Assembly: GCA_963839175.1 (NCBI GenBank)
Contig: CAWIUB010000031.1
Location: 1-62,022 of the forward strand
Length of the DNA: 62,022 nucleotides
DNA from: CAWIUB01 sp963839175
GTDB lineage: Bacteria > Actinomycetota > Actinomycetes > Mycobacteriales > Jatrophihabitantaceae
Direction of reading: 5' to 3'
Shown here: in pieces, positions 9,080-17,756 of the stretch
Numbering within the stretch: the first letter of the stretch is position 1
Layout of the letters: each line of letters starts with the position of its first letter
Notes under the pieces: generated by a model
Seen by the model: the letters and a program-made list of their open reading frames with translations, nothing else
Databases searched by the model: none
Told to the model about the DNA's origin: nothing
Translations under genes and position numbers: made by a program

Positions 9080-9737
9080 TCAGAGGCGAGCACGACGCTC
9101 GCGGCTCCGTCACAGATAGGGCTGCAGTCGTAGAGCCGGATCGGGTCCGCCACGACCGGTGACGCCAGTGCGTCGTCGATGCTGACCGTTCTTTGCATGA
9201 GCGCGTGCGGTGAGGTGAGCGCGTTGCGGTGCGCGTTCACGGTGAACCGCATGAGCATCTCAGGGGCGACGCCAAAGTCGTGCAGGTATCGGCGCATCAG
9301 CATCGCGTTCAGGCGACGAAGGTGGCCCCCTGCTCGACCTCGTACTCGTAGTCGGCGGCACCGGCGAGAATTCTGCTGGCAACCTCATTGGATACGCCGC
9401 TCATCTTCTCCACGCCGGTGACCAGCACCGTGTCGTACATGCCGCTCGCCACGGCCATGTGCGCGACGTGAAAGGCGGCGCTACCCGACGCGCAAGCCGC
9501 CTCGACCCGCATCGCCGGTGCCGGTGTGAGGTGGAGTTGGTCGGCCAGCAACGGGCCGAGGTGGTTCTGGCCGGTGAACTCCCCACTCGCCATGGACCCG
9601 ACCACGACGCCATCCACCTGACTCAGCTCAGCGTCCGCCAGGGCAACCATGCTCGACTGCAGCGCCAACTCCCGCAGGCTCAGCCCCTGTTTCTGCACGG
9701 GGGCCGCGCTGGCCCCGATGATCGCTACGTCACGCAC
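9080..9737 (-). pseudogene. Thiolase (Ltp-like) N-terminal part, frameshifted
   Basis: From ATG 9735-9737 the minus strand reads MRDVAIIGASAAPVQKQG, then MRVEAACASGSAAFHVA with the active-site Cys, up to VEQGATFVA and TGA. One missing base near 9311 moves the continuation (MLMRRYLHDFGV, DCSPICDGAASVVLASELA) to another frame. The IS at 7221-9079 then cuts the gene. It was the first gene of an operon with DUF35 and SDR, a layout seen in sterol or acyl-CoA side-chain degradation. Confidence 0.85.
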
Positions 9738-9859
9738 AACTGTCCCTCCCGCTGGACGTTTCTGATGGGCCCCGTCGAGCCCCGACCGCCCCTACCAGGG
9801 AAGGTGCCCGGCGTTACAGTGTGGTTACGGAGCGTGAAATTTGAGAACAAGGCTGCGCA

Positions 9860-10600
9860 TCGGTGCTGCGGCGAACGAACCCGAAGCCTCGGCTGGATTG
9901 GGCCGGTCGAGCGCTGCTCGCCGCGCTGTGCCGGTCTGTTCCGGCCGGGGTGCGCAGCCATCGACCGGTCACCCCGGCACGATTCTGCGCTGGCATCGCC
10001 GCCTCGTCGCGAAGAAGTGGCCTACCCGCACCGGAGCGGTCGCCCACCCATCCACGACGCGACCGTCACGCTGATCGTGCAGCTGGCCAGGCAGAACCTC
10101 CGCTGGGTTATCAGCGGATCCAGGGCGAGCTGCTCGAGCTCGGCCACCGGGTCAGCGCCGCGACGATCCGTCTAGTAATGGGGCGTTTGCGGATACCACC
10201 GGCACCGATCCGAACACCGACACCAGCTGGCGGCAGTTCCTGCGGACCCAGGCATCGACGATGCTGGCGTGCGACTTCCTCCACGTCGACCACGCGATCA
10301 GCCCTGGTACGGGATCGAGCGGGCCAGTTCACCGAATCATTCGACATGGTCCTCGCCGATGCCGGCATCGACGTCGTGACGATCCCACCCTGCTGCCCGC
10401 GGGCGAACTGCTTCGCCGAACGATTCGTCCGAACCGTCACAGCCGAGCGCACCGAACGAATGCAGATCTTCGGCCAGCGACACCTTCGAATAATCCTCGA
10501 CGAATATGTCCGCCACCGCAACCGCCCCACCGCGGCCAGCAGCTCCCCACTCCGGTGGCGCTGTCGACAGAACTGCGGGACGGCGCGCGTCGCGGTTAGC
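9860..10600 (+). pseudogene. IS481/IS3-like integrase-type transposase, degenerate
   Basis: Pieces of one transposase appear in changing plus-strand frames: LRWHRRLVAKKW, GYQRIQGELLELGHRVSAATI, SWRQFLRTQASTMLACDFLHVD, RDRAGQFTESFD, VVTIPPCCPRANCFAERFVR and LDEYVRHRNR. ACDFLHVD holds the first and CFAERF the last catalytic carboxylate. About 45 residues are missing between HVD and RDRAGQ, and several frameshifts are present. No clean ends were found. It is a dead element. Confidence 0.8.
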
Positions 10601-10737
10601 GAGAGCGCCACCCGCGAGCGCCTCGTCCGGCATCGATCTAATCAGGAATCAAGAAGCTCTGGCGTGTCGTCTGGTTCTAGCCTTCCTTCAGATGGCCGGC
10701 GACACGTCGAGCCCCGAACCTCGAAAGGAAGCCGAGA

Positions 10738-11187
10738 ATGCCCGCTAAGACAGCCGAGACCGAGTCCGGCGGCTTCAGCGCCGAGGAGCGTGCCGCGATG
10801 AAGGAGCGCGCCGCCGAGCTGCGCGCGGAAGGCAGGCAGGGCGCCAAGAAGGCCGACGGGCTGCGGGCGGTCCTCGACAGCATAGCGAAGATGGCGCCGG
10901 AGGATCGTGCCCTCGCCGAGCGCGTACACGTGATGGTGACCGGCACCGCCCCGGAGTTGTTGCCCAAGACCTGGTACGGCATGCCGGCCTACGCGAACGC
11001 GGACGGCAAGGTCGTCGTCTCGTTCAAGAACGCGGGCAAGTTCGGCCAACGCTATTCGACCCTGGAATTCCAGGACTCGGCCAACCTCGACGACGGGGAC
11101 CTGTGGCCGGTGTCGTACGCGCTCAAGAAGTGGACCCCCGCCTTGGAGAAGAAGGTCATTGAGTTGGTGAAGGCAGCGATCTCTTGA
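10738..11187 (+). CDS. DUF1801 (YdhG-like) family protein
   Basis: The 149-residue protein starts at ATG 10738 after AAAGGAAG. A charged helical N-terminus (AEERAAMKERAAELRAE) is followed by the DUF1801 fold with KTWYGMPAYANADGKVVVSF and DLWPVSYALKKWTPALEKKV. Relatives are called iron-chaperone-like or YdhG proteins, without a firm biochemical role. It stands alone and looks intact. Confidence 0.85.
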   Translation: MPAKTAETESGGFSAEERAAMKERAAELRAEGRQGAKKADGLRAVLDSIAKMAPEDRALAERVHVMVTGTAPELLPKTWYGMPAYANADGKVVVSFKNAGKFGQRYSTLEFQDSANLDDGDLWPVSYALKKWTPALEKKVIELVKAAIS

Positions 11188-11381
11188 CGGTTGCGGCGAC
11201 CGGATCGAGACACGCCTAGGCCTCGGCTAGCGGCCCCGCCGTTCCGCAACCCCTGCGGGCACGGCCTTTGATGCTCGAGCGCGGCGCTCATCGATCTTGA
11301 CCGTCCCGGTTGATCTAACGCGCCAGTGCGGACGCGGTGATCGCCGTCTCACCATGGATCGGGAGTGTCCGATCACCACGT

Positions 11382-11924
11382 TCATGAGCTACGGGCCGCG
11401 CCCGGCCAGGCGAGTTCGGCGAAGCTGAATAGCCGCCGCGGGGTCATCCGCAGCCAGGCCGTTGCCCAGTCCAGGCTGCCGCCGCGGTTGCGCAGCTCGG
11501 TGATGCTCCGGACGTCCTCCGGAACGCTTGCCAGCACCTCGGCCGGGCCCTCGGTGAGCACCGCGGCGTGGGTGTCATGCTCGCCCTCGATGATGGACAG
11601 CGCGAGCCACGGATGGGCCCGGACGTTGTCGAGCCGGGCCGCGCCGCCCAGCGCGGGGAGCCAGAACGCCTCCGCGTATATGCAGAACAGCGTCGGTGCG
11701 GCGTGTGCACGGCCGTTGGGGCGGGTGGAGGACGCGAGCGCGTAGGTCCGGCGCGCCAGGTACCCGGCCAGCTGGGGTCCGGTCATCCGCCGCTCCGGCG
11801 GGTACGCCTTGCGCACCGCCCGACCGGCCCGGCGGAAAGACGCATCTTGTAGCCAGCCCAGCCAGGCCGCCAGGGCCGGGTCGCCCGCACTCGCCAGGAG
11901 CTCGTCTCGGCGGCTACTCCGCAT
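11382..11924 (-). CDS. Pyridoxamine 5'-phosphate oxidase-like flavin protein
   Basis: The 180-residue product begins MRSSRRDELLASAG at 11922-11924. The split-barrel pattern of FMN- or F420-binding PPOX-like enzymes is seen in AYLARRTYALASSTRPNGRAH, FWLPALGGAARLDNVRAHPW and IEGEHDTHAAVLTEGPAEVL, ending with RLFSF. The family reduces or oxidises small substrates with a flavin or deazaflavin; substrate is unknown. A longer in-frame start lacks support. Confidence 0.75.
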   Translation of the reverse strand: MRSSRRDELLASAGDPALAAWLGWLQDASFRRAGRAVRKAYPPERRMTGPQLAGYLARRTYALASSTRPNGRAHAAPTLFCIYAEAFWLPALGGAARLDNVRAHPWLALSIIEGEHDTHAAVLTEGPAEVLASVPEDVRSITELRNRGGSLDWATAWLRMTPRRLFSFAELAWPGAARSS

Positions 11925-12249
11925 AGGACTAATTCTTTCCCTGGGCGCTGTATCCGATGTCCCAGATGTGTAGCCGTCCGGGTCCGCAAACGAACCGCCG
12001 TACCCCACTGCTGCCGCTCAGCCTGCAGCAGTCCTGATCTTGGCGAACGGCAGGAAGGCCAAGCTCCGAAGCTGATGGCGCTCACCGTACGCCGATCCGC
12101 TGCGGGCCCCCGCCCGCTGAGGTGCCTTATACGGCACGATCAAGATCGGCGTGGTGTTCGCGGCCGCTAGGGCCACCAGCGCACCCGCTGGCGTTCGGCT
12201 ATCGGAACAGCGCGAACGTTGCCACCGGTGAAACGTGCGTCGCACTTTG

Positions 12250-12855
12250 AGGTGAAGGTCGGCGGTGTGGCTATGCCCGCTCCGCGACAAGAAGGCACCC
12301 TCGCCGTGGTCGTCTAGCTCGCCGAAGGTCAACCCGTCGAGCGAGAGACACCCGCACCGTGGTGTCGATGTCGACCTGGTCGGGCAACACCGCGTGGACC
12401 TGACGCAGCGCCTCGGCACGCTGCTCTCGGGAGAGCTTGAGATGCGCCGAGACGGTGGCAAGTAGTTGAGCTCGGCCGTTTGCCGCTGGAGGTCGGGTAA
12501 GGCGCTGATCGCTTTCGCGACCTGCTCTGCGTCCAGCCGTCGCAGGACTTCGTCCTCGGGTGAGCGGACGTCACCCATCTCGGGCGGGTCGTGAGGCCAT
12601 CTCGAGCGCGCTCTGCGCAGGCATTCGTGGCGGACGGTGCGAGACATCCACGAGGCCAGCGCGGTGGATGATCGCAGTGTGCCGACCTTGCGGTCGAGGG
12701 TGATCAGCGCCTCGTGCGCGGCGTCCTCGGCGTCTTGAGAAGGCGAACCACTGCACATGCGGGTGCGCGCCCGTCACCAGCGCGGGCAACGCCTCGACGT
12801 TACCGGCTCCGGCCGCTCGTACGAGGTGCGCGCTGGCCCAGTCAGCACCCGCCAT
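12250..12855 (-). pseudogene. ECF sigma-70-like factor, frameshifted
   Basis: Starting at ATG 12853-12855 (GGAAGGAAG upstream), the minus strand reads MAGADWASAHLVRAAGAGN. It changes frame near 12745 into DAEDAAHEALITLDRKVG and MSRTVRHECLRRARSRWP (region 2), then PDLQRQTAELNYL, and shifts again near 12465 into SAHLKLSREQRAEALRQV. Region 2 and part of region 4 are recognisable. Two frameshifts argue for a decayed gene unless they are base-calling errors. Confidence 0.6.
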
Positions 12856-12948
12856 GTCGCTTCCTTCCGGCCTTCGTGCCGATGAGCTCCACACCGTTAT
12901 AGGAGGCATCGCGTGGGTCGAAGGATTCGCGCCAGGGCAACTGGTTTG

Positions 12949-13845
12949 TCACCTGGTCGCGGTGACGGCCCAGCGGTGGTGTCGGGTAGGGGGTAGGAAC
13001 CGCCCGAAGACGGCGCCGGCGAAGTGGCCGCCGGCAATGAGCGTGCGGTCGTCGTGGTACCGCTCGAGCAGCGCGACCCGGGTCTGGGTGCCCTTGCCGG
13101 CGTCGACGTCGAACAGGAAGTTCCAGTGCGTCTCGCTGACCTGCGCTTGGGTGTGCATGACGTCGCCGAGGATCAGCAGACGCTGATCGCTGGCTGGGTC
13201 GGTGACCAGCAGGCTGGTGTGTCCGGGTGTGTGGCCCGGCGTAGGCACCACGCGCACCCCGGGCACGATCTCCTGGTCACGATCGAGGAACTCGATGACG
13301 CTGCTGAGCGGTTTCTGCACCGCGTCCGGGTCGGGTCCGGTCAGCTCGGCGGTGCCGTTCCAGTGGTCCCACTCGGCCCGGTCGACCAGGTGCCGGGAGT
13401 TGGCGAAGGTCAGCCCGTGCACCGGCCCGCCGCGGGCGTTGGGTGCGGGCGCGACGTTACTCGTCCAGCCGACGTGGTCGTGGTGCAAGTGCGTGTATAC
13501 GACGGTGTCGATGTCGGTCGGCTGCAAGCCCTCATCGGCGAGGCTGTCGAGCAGCTTGCCGCCGGCAAACGAGGCGAGGTTGGGCACCTCGAAATCCACC
13601 GCGCCGAGCCCGAGATCGACCAGGATCCGGTGGGCTTCGGTGCGGATCAGGAATGATCCGACGCTGATCGGCAGGCGACCATCGGCGTCGAGGTAGGGCG
13701 CATACACCGACCAGCCGTCCGGCGCGGAGGCCGGGAAGAGGACGGCCGGGTCGAGGTGGACTTCGCCGTCCGGGAGATAGGTGACGGTTGTGGTGCCGAC
13801 GGACACCTGGCTTCGCGGTGCCGGGTTGAGCATGGCTGTCTCCAT
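12949..13845 (-). CDS. MBL-fold metallo-hydrolase
   Basis: The 298-residue enzyme has the zinc-binding HxHxDH motif in YTHLHHDHVG (about residue 117), PTPGHTPGHTSLLV, GDVMH and a late GGH. This is the metallo-beta-lactamase fold, most like quorum-lactonase or aryl-hydrolase relatives; substrate is unknown. It is transcribed away from an HxlR regulator, with an 18-bp perfect palindrome between them, so it is the likely regulated target. Confidence 0.85.
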   Translation of the reverse strand: METAMLNPAPRSQVSVGTTTVTYLPDGEVHLDPAVLFPASAPDGWSVYAPYLDADGRLPISVGSFLIRTEAHRILVDLGLGAVDFEVPNLASFAGGKLLDSLADEGLQPTDIDTVVYTHLHHDHVGWTSNVAPAPNARGGPVHGLTFANSRHLVDRAEWDHWNGTAELTGPDPDAVQKPLSSVIEFLDRDQEIVPGVRVVPTPGHTPGHTSLLVTDPASDQRLLILGDVMHTQAQVSETHWNFLFDVDAGKGTQTRVALLERYHDDRTLIAGGHFAGAVFGRFLPPTRHHRWAVTATR

Positions 13846-13903
13846 TCCTTGCTTCTCGGAGGTAACCCACTAACCGTCGGTGAGCAAGATGCGGGGCACA
13901 AGT

Positions 13904-13921
13904 ACGCACTTATAAGTGCGT
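13904..13921. promoter_or_regulatory. Perfect 18-bp palindrome, likely HxlR operator
   Basis: ACGCACTTATAAGTGCGT reads the same on both strands. It lies 58 bases before the MBL start and 48 before the HxlR start. HxlR proteins bind such inverted repeats as dimers, so control of both genes is likely. Confidence 0.7.
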
Positions 13922-13969
13922 TGGGTTCGCTGCCTTGAGCCGAATATTTTCTGATGGTTAGCTGTCGAG

Positions 13970-14395
13970 GTGCCATCTCGAGTTGTTCCGCGGCCGCGGC
14001 CGGGCAGCCGGCGACCCGCCCGCGCGCGGCTGGCCGACGGCCATCTGGCCAACGTCTACAGCGCCGCCTGTCCGTCGCGGCAGGCACTGGACCGGCTGGC
14101 CGACAAGTGGAGCATGCTGCTCGTCGGGAGCCTGGAACGCGGACCGACTCGGTTCGGTCAGCTGCGCGACGAGATCGACGGCGTCAGCGAGAAGATGCTC
14201 ACCCAGACCCTGCGCAGCCTCGAACGCGACGGCCTCGTCAGCCGTAATGTCCACGAGGACCGCGTCCGCGCGGTCACCTATCAACTCACACCGCTGGGCC
14301 GCACCCTGTGCGAGCCGATGGCCGCGGTGCGCGCCTGGGCCGAGCTCTACATCAACGACGTCGAACGAGCGCGCGAGGCCGCGGACCTCGACTGA
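13970..14395 (+). CDS. HxlR-family transcriptional regulator
   Basis: The 141-residue product has a basic, Pro-rich N-terminal tail followed by the HxlR winged helix: CPSRQALDRLADKWSMLLVGS, RFGQLRDEIDGVSEKMLTQTL, LRSLERDGLVSRNVHED and YQLTPLGRTLCEPM. The N-terminal Cys is a conserved feature of the family and sometimes senses redox. The start is GTG 13970. It is divergent from the MBL hydrolase, which it probably represses. Confidence 0.9.
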   Translation: MPSRVVPRPRPGSRRPARARLADGHLANVYSAACPSRQALDRLADKWSMLLVGSLERGPTRFGQLRDEIDGVSEKMLTQTLRSLERDGLVSRNVHEDRVRAVTYQLTPLGRTLCEPMAAVRAWAELYINDVERAREAADLD

Positions 14396-14559
14396 GGCGC
14401 CGCGCGCTACAGCCACGACCTCACCCGCCCGAACTGGATCAGCTCGCCGTAGCCGTCGGGTCGGTTCGGGCCCAGCGCGAGTTCGAGCAGCGGCTCGGCC
14501 GCCTCGCGCAGAGTCTGGGCGGTCCGCCGCTAGCGAGTTGCTCGGCCGCGGCTGGGGAC

Positions 14560-15132
14560 TCATGAAGGTGTGCGTAGTCCGGCGACCGTCACCGTGACGA
14601 GGCGCCGGATTGCGGCCTGGTTGGCTAGGCCGCCGGCCGCGGTGAGCGCGTGCAGGCAGAACGCGGCGAGTTCCGTGGGAGGGACGTCGTCGCGCAGCTC
14701 GCCGTCGCGCGCGCCTTCGGCGATCAGGTCCGCGACGAGCTTGCGCAGGTGCCGCTGGGCGCGGTCGACGTGCTCGCCGCGGTGCAGCAGGGTGGCGAGC
14801 TCGGTGTCGTGATGCCGGCGGGAGAGCCCGCCGAAGGCCACCAAGACGGCCTCGAGCTTGTCGACTGCCGTGCCGGTCGTGCCGTCGCGGACTGCCGCGA
14901 GCTGGCTCAGGTGGTTGCTGATCTGCCGTTCGTGCCAGGCGATCATGATCGCCTCGACGTCGGGGAAGTACTTGTAGAGGGTCGCGCGCCCGATCCCGGT
15001 CTGCTTCGCGATCTCCGACATGGTCACCGCGGCCAGCCCGTGCTCAGCTACGAGCGCCGCGGTGGCGTCCAGCGTCGCGTCGCGGACTGCGCTGCGGTGC
15101 GTCTCGATGGTCTGGCTCCAGAGCTTCGGCAC
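14560..15132 (-). CDS. TetR-family transcriptional regulator
   Basis: The 190-residue protein has an N-terminal TetR helix-turn-helix (TMSEIAKQTGIGRATLYKYFP, given as 20 or fewer: SEIAKQTGIGRATLYKYF) and an all-helical ligand domain. It is divergent from the small membrane protein and ABC exporter genes that follow at 15292-16758, which it most likely represses. It looks intact. Confidence 0.9.
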   Translation of the reverse strand: MPKLWSQTIETHRSAVRDATLDATAALVAEHGLAAVTMSEIAKQTGIGRATLYKYFPDVEAIMIAWHERQISNHLSQLAAVRDGTTGTAVDKLEAVLVAFGGLSRRHHDTELATLLHRGEHVDRAQRHLRKLVADLIAEGARDGELRDDVPPTELAAFCLHALTAAGGLANQAAIRRLVTVTVAGLRTPS

Positions 15133-15137
15133 GTCGA

Positions 15138-15158
15138 CCAGTATGACATTGTGACTGG
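15138..15158. promoter_or_regulatory. Possible TetR operator
   Basis: CCAGT and ACTGG form short arms around an AT-rich centre just upstream of the TetR start, in the divergent region that also serves the ABC genes. The arms are short, so this is tentative. Confidence 0.35.
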
Positions 15159-15291
15159 ATCAAATACGTACTGTCTTGACGGAGACAACTTGTATCGTTC
15201 ATGCTTGAGGTACAGCGCAGCCCCACGAAGGAGCGAACCGTGCCCGATATCCCGCATCCACCCCGGCGAGGAAGCCGACAACCATGGCGGC

Positions 15292-15423
15292 GTGGTCGAC
15301 GGTGAAGCGTCGTCGACGGCGCGCTCGCGACGGGTGTGGGCGTGGTGGGCGGTCGGCATCGCGTTGCTCGGGTTGTTCGTAGTGCCGCACCTGACCGGCG
15401 TGGTCGGGCCGGGATCGCACTGA
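15292..15423 (+). CDS. Small single-helix membrane protein
   Basis: A 43-codon frame from GTG 15292 gives a short polar start, RRVWAWWAVGIALLGLFVVP as one membrane helix, and a short tail. It ends 28 bases before the ABC ATPase and is probably in the same operon. The start is uncertain and no function is known. Confidence 0.4.
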   Translation: MVDGEASSTARSRRVWAWWAVGIALLGLFVVPHLTGVVGPGSH

Positions 15424-15451
15424 TGCGTAGCGCACGGCGGGAGGGTTCGCA

Positions 15452-16396
15452 GTGATCGAGGCGGTCGGGTTGAGCAAGCGGTACGGCAGCACGCTGGCCG
15501 TCGACGATCTGTCGTTCACCATGCCGCCCGGTCAGGTCACCGGGTTCCTTGGCCCGAACGGCACGGGTAAGTCCACGACGATGCGCCTGATCCTCGGGCT
15601 GGACGTGCCGAGCGCCGGATCGGTGACCGTCGACGGGCGTCCGTACGCCGCCCACCCGCGACCGCTGTTCCAGGTCGGCGCGCTGCCCGAGGCCAAGGCC
15701 GCGCACCCCGGACGCAGCGCGTACAACCACCTGCGCTGCCTGGCGCGTAGCAACGGCATCGAGCGGGCCCGGGTCGAGGAAGTGCTCGCCCAGGTCGGGC
15801 TGACCAAGGTCGCGCACAAGCGCGCCGGCGGCTTCTCCCTCGGCATGGCCCAGCGGCTCGGCATCGCAACCGCGCTGCTCGGCGACCCGCCGGTACTGAT
15901 CCTCGACGAGCCGGTCAACGGCCTGGACCCGGAGGGCGTGCTGTGGGTGCGGAACCTCGTGAAGGCGCTCGCCGCCCAGGGACGCACGGTATTCCTGTCC
16001 AGCCACCTGATGAGCGAGATGGCCATCACCGCCGACCGGCTGATCATCATCGGGCACGGCCGGCCGATCGCCGAGACCACGGTCGACGGCCTGCTCAAGA
16101 GCGGCACCGGCAGCTACGTCCAGATCCGCACACCGCACAGCGACTCGCTCGCCACCGCCCTGCAGGCACGCGGCGCCCGCGTGACGAGGGTGTCCGACGA
16201 CACCCTGCACGCGCACGACGTCGAGCCCGACCTGGTGGGCGAGCTGGCCCGGCTGAACGGGATCAAGCTGCTCGAACTATCCACCCAGCACGCATCTCTC
16301 GAACAGCGCTACATGGAACTGACCAGCGACGCGGCCGACTGCCGCACCAGGTCCGGGTCGCATACCGGCCACGAGATCGAGGTGAGCCAGCCATGA
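15452..16396 (+). CDS. ABC transporter ATP-binding protein
   Basis: The 314-residue ATPase is of the drug or lipid exporter type. Walker A is GPNGTGKST (about residue 33), the signature is FSLGMAQRL and Walker B is VLILDEPVNGLDPEG, with SSHLMSEM as the switch region. A C-terminal extension of about 80 residues is typical of this class. Its stop overlaps the permease start (ATGA), so the two are translated together. The TetR gene upstream probably controls it. Confidence 0.92.
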   Translation: MIEAVGLSKRYGSTLAVDDLSFTMPPGQVTGFLGPNGTGKSTTMRLILGLDVPSAGSVTVDGRPYAAHPRPLFQVGALPEAKAAHPGRSAYNHLRCLARSNGIERARVEEVLAQVGLTKVAHKRAGGFSLGMAQRLGIATALLGDPPVLILDEPVNGLDPEGVLWVRNLVKALAAQGRTVFLSSHLMSEMAITADRLIIIGHGRPIAETTVDGLLKSGTGSYVQIRTPHSDSLATALQARGARVTRVSDDTLHAHDVEPDLVGELARLNGIKLLELSTQHASLEQRYMELTSDAADCRTRSGSHTGHEIEVSQP

Positions 16397-16758
16397 CCGC
16401 CATCGCGGCACCCGTCGATACCGACCGTCCGCTGGCCCGGTTCGCCGACGTCCTCGCCTGGGAGTTCTGCAAGCTCCGCTCCGTCCCATCCACCAGATGG
16501 ACGCTCATCGCGGCCGCCACCAGCAACGTCGTCCTCGCCGCGCTTGCCGCGATCTTCATCCCGTCGCGACTCAGCGCGCAGGACCGGGCGACCACGGACG
16601 CCGTGCGGCTCAGCCTCGCCGGACAGCAGATCTTCATCGCCGTCCAGCACAACGACCCCAGCGCGCTCAGCGCCTGGGCCGGGTTCGGCCTGTTCACCCT
16701 CTACGTGGCCGCCGCGCTGATCTCCGGATTCCTCCTCATCAACCGGCGCGACGCCTGA
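16393..16758 (+). CDS. ABC transporter permease, shortened by an internal deletion
   Basis: Only 121 residues remain, against about 250 for the usual partner of such ATPases. The N-terminal part (FADVLAWEFCKLRSVPSTRW and a first helix) joins directly to the typical C-terminal end (WAGFGLFTLYVAAALISGFL, LINRRDA). The middle helices are missing without loss of frame, with the junction near IFIAVQHND. Two to three helices remain, so transport function is doubtful. Confidence 0.7.
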   Translation: MTAIAAPVDTDRPLARFADVLAWEFCKLRSVPSTRWTLIAAATSNVVLAALAAIFIPSRLSAQDRATTDAVRLSLAGQQIFIAVQHNDPSALSAWAGFGLFTLYVAAALISGFLLINRRDA

Positions 16759-16772
16759 CGAAAGCAGCAGCC

Positions 16773-17402
16773 GTGACCCACCAACACGCTCACTCGCACG
16801 CCCCCGACGCACCGCTCGGCCCGTCGGACTGGGACGCCGCCTATCGCGACGCGCCGCGTTGGGACATCGGCGGCCCGCAACCCGCGCTGCGCAGCCTCGC
16901 CGAGTCCGGCGCGATCCGCGGCCGGGTCCTCGACGTCGGCTGCGGCACCGGCGAGCACGTGCTCATGTGCGCCGCGCTCGGCCTCGACGCCACCGGCGTC
17001 GACCTGTCCACGGTGGCCCTCCAGGTCGCCACCGACAAGGCACGCGCCCGTGGCCTGACCGCCCGGTTCATCGCGCAGGACGTCCGGCAGCTCCCCGACC
17101 TCGACGAGACGTTCGACACCGTGACCGACAGCGGGCTGTTCGTGCACGTCTACGACAACGAGGACGACTGCGCGGCCTACCTCGCCGGCCTGCGATCGGT
17201 GCTGGCTCCCGGCGGCCGGTACTTCGTGCTCTGCTTCCGCGGCCAGGGCAGCGGCTCCGGACACGACGGGCTGACCCTCGTACAGATCGCCGACACGTTC
17301 ACCGACGGATGGCGCGTCGACTCGATCGAACCAACCACGCTGCACGGCACCGGCGACCCGGACGGCATCCCAGCATGGCTCGTCGCGCTCACCAGGACCT
17401 GA
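16773..17402 (+). CDS. Class I SAM-dependent methyltransferase
   Basis: The 209-residue enzyme has the SAM-binding motif VLDVGCGTGEHVLMCAALG, the acidic GVDLS loop, and YFVLCFRGQGSG. A His-rich N-terminus (THQHAHSHAP) precedes it. It follows the ABC permease after 14 bases and may be in that operon. Substrate is unknown; similar enzymes modify small molecules such as thiols or toxic metabolites. Confidence 0.85.
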   Translation: MTHQHAHSHAPDAPLGPSDWDAAYRDAPRWDIGGPQPALRSLAESGAIRGRVLDVGCGTGEHVLMCAALGLDATGVDLSTVALQVATDKARARGLTARFIAQDVRQLPDLDETFDTVTDSGLFVHVYDNEDDCAAYLAGLRSVLAPGGRYFVLCFRGQGSGSGHDGLTLVQIADTFTDGWRVDSIEPTTLHGTGDPDGIPAWLVALTRT

Positions 17403-17403
17403 A

Positions 17404-17753
17404 ATGCCCAGCGCCGAAGCCGCCATCGCCACCGAGCGCCCCAGCCGCTACCTCGAACAGCTGTTGTGCAAGCACGCCGCCGCAATGACCAGCCGCCACG
17501 CAGGACGCACCCACCTCGGCCACATGCTGGAACGCCGCGAGGTCAGGTGCGCGCCGAATGGACCAAAACCCACGGTGTGCTCGCCTTCACGCCGTGGGGT
17601 CAGTGCACCCTCACCGCGGATACGGCCACGCTCAACCTGCGCATCGACGCCGGCGACGAGGACGGCCTACGCAAGATCCAGGACGTCCTCACCCGCGACC
17701 TCGACCGGATCGGCCGGCGCGACGGCCTGACCGTCACGTGGGCAACTTCCTGA
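17404..17753 (+). pseudogene. DUF2218 protein, frameshifted
   Basis: ATG 17404 opens SAEAAIATERPSRYLEQLLC and THLGHMLERREV. Near 17545 the match shifts by one base into KTHGVLAFTPWGQCTLTADT and ends at TGA 17751-17753. Together they make one DUF2218 protein of usual size (about 115 residues). The family is often linked to siderophore or metal uptake genes; role unknown. The single shift may be real or a sequence error. Confidence 0.6.
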
Positions 17754-17756
17754 GCG

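Larger units (their letters stand above)
7218..9082. mobile_element. IS with divergent DUF6788 gene and NF041680-type transposase
   Basis: The element runs 7221-9079 (1859 bp). Its ends are inverted repeats GCTTGCGATTAAACCTT, seen directly at 7221-7237 and in reverse at 9063-9079. TCA flanks it on both sides (7218-7220, 9080-9082) as a 3-bp target duplication. It splits the minus-strand thiolase gene. It carries two divergent genes with an 84-bp gap that holds a palindrome. Both genes look intact. Confidence 0.85.

Noticed and set aside
14650..15423. A 257-residue protein over the TetR gene
   Set aside because: It is mostly the antisense of the TetR gene; only the last 43 codons (15292-15423) look like a real membrane peptide.
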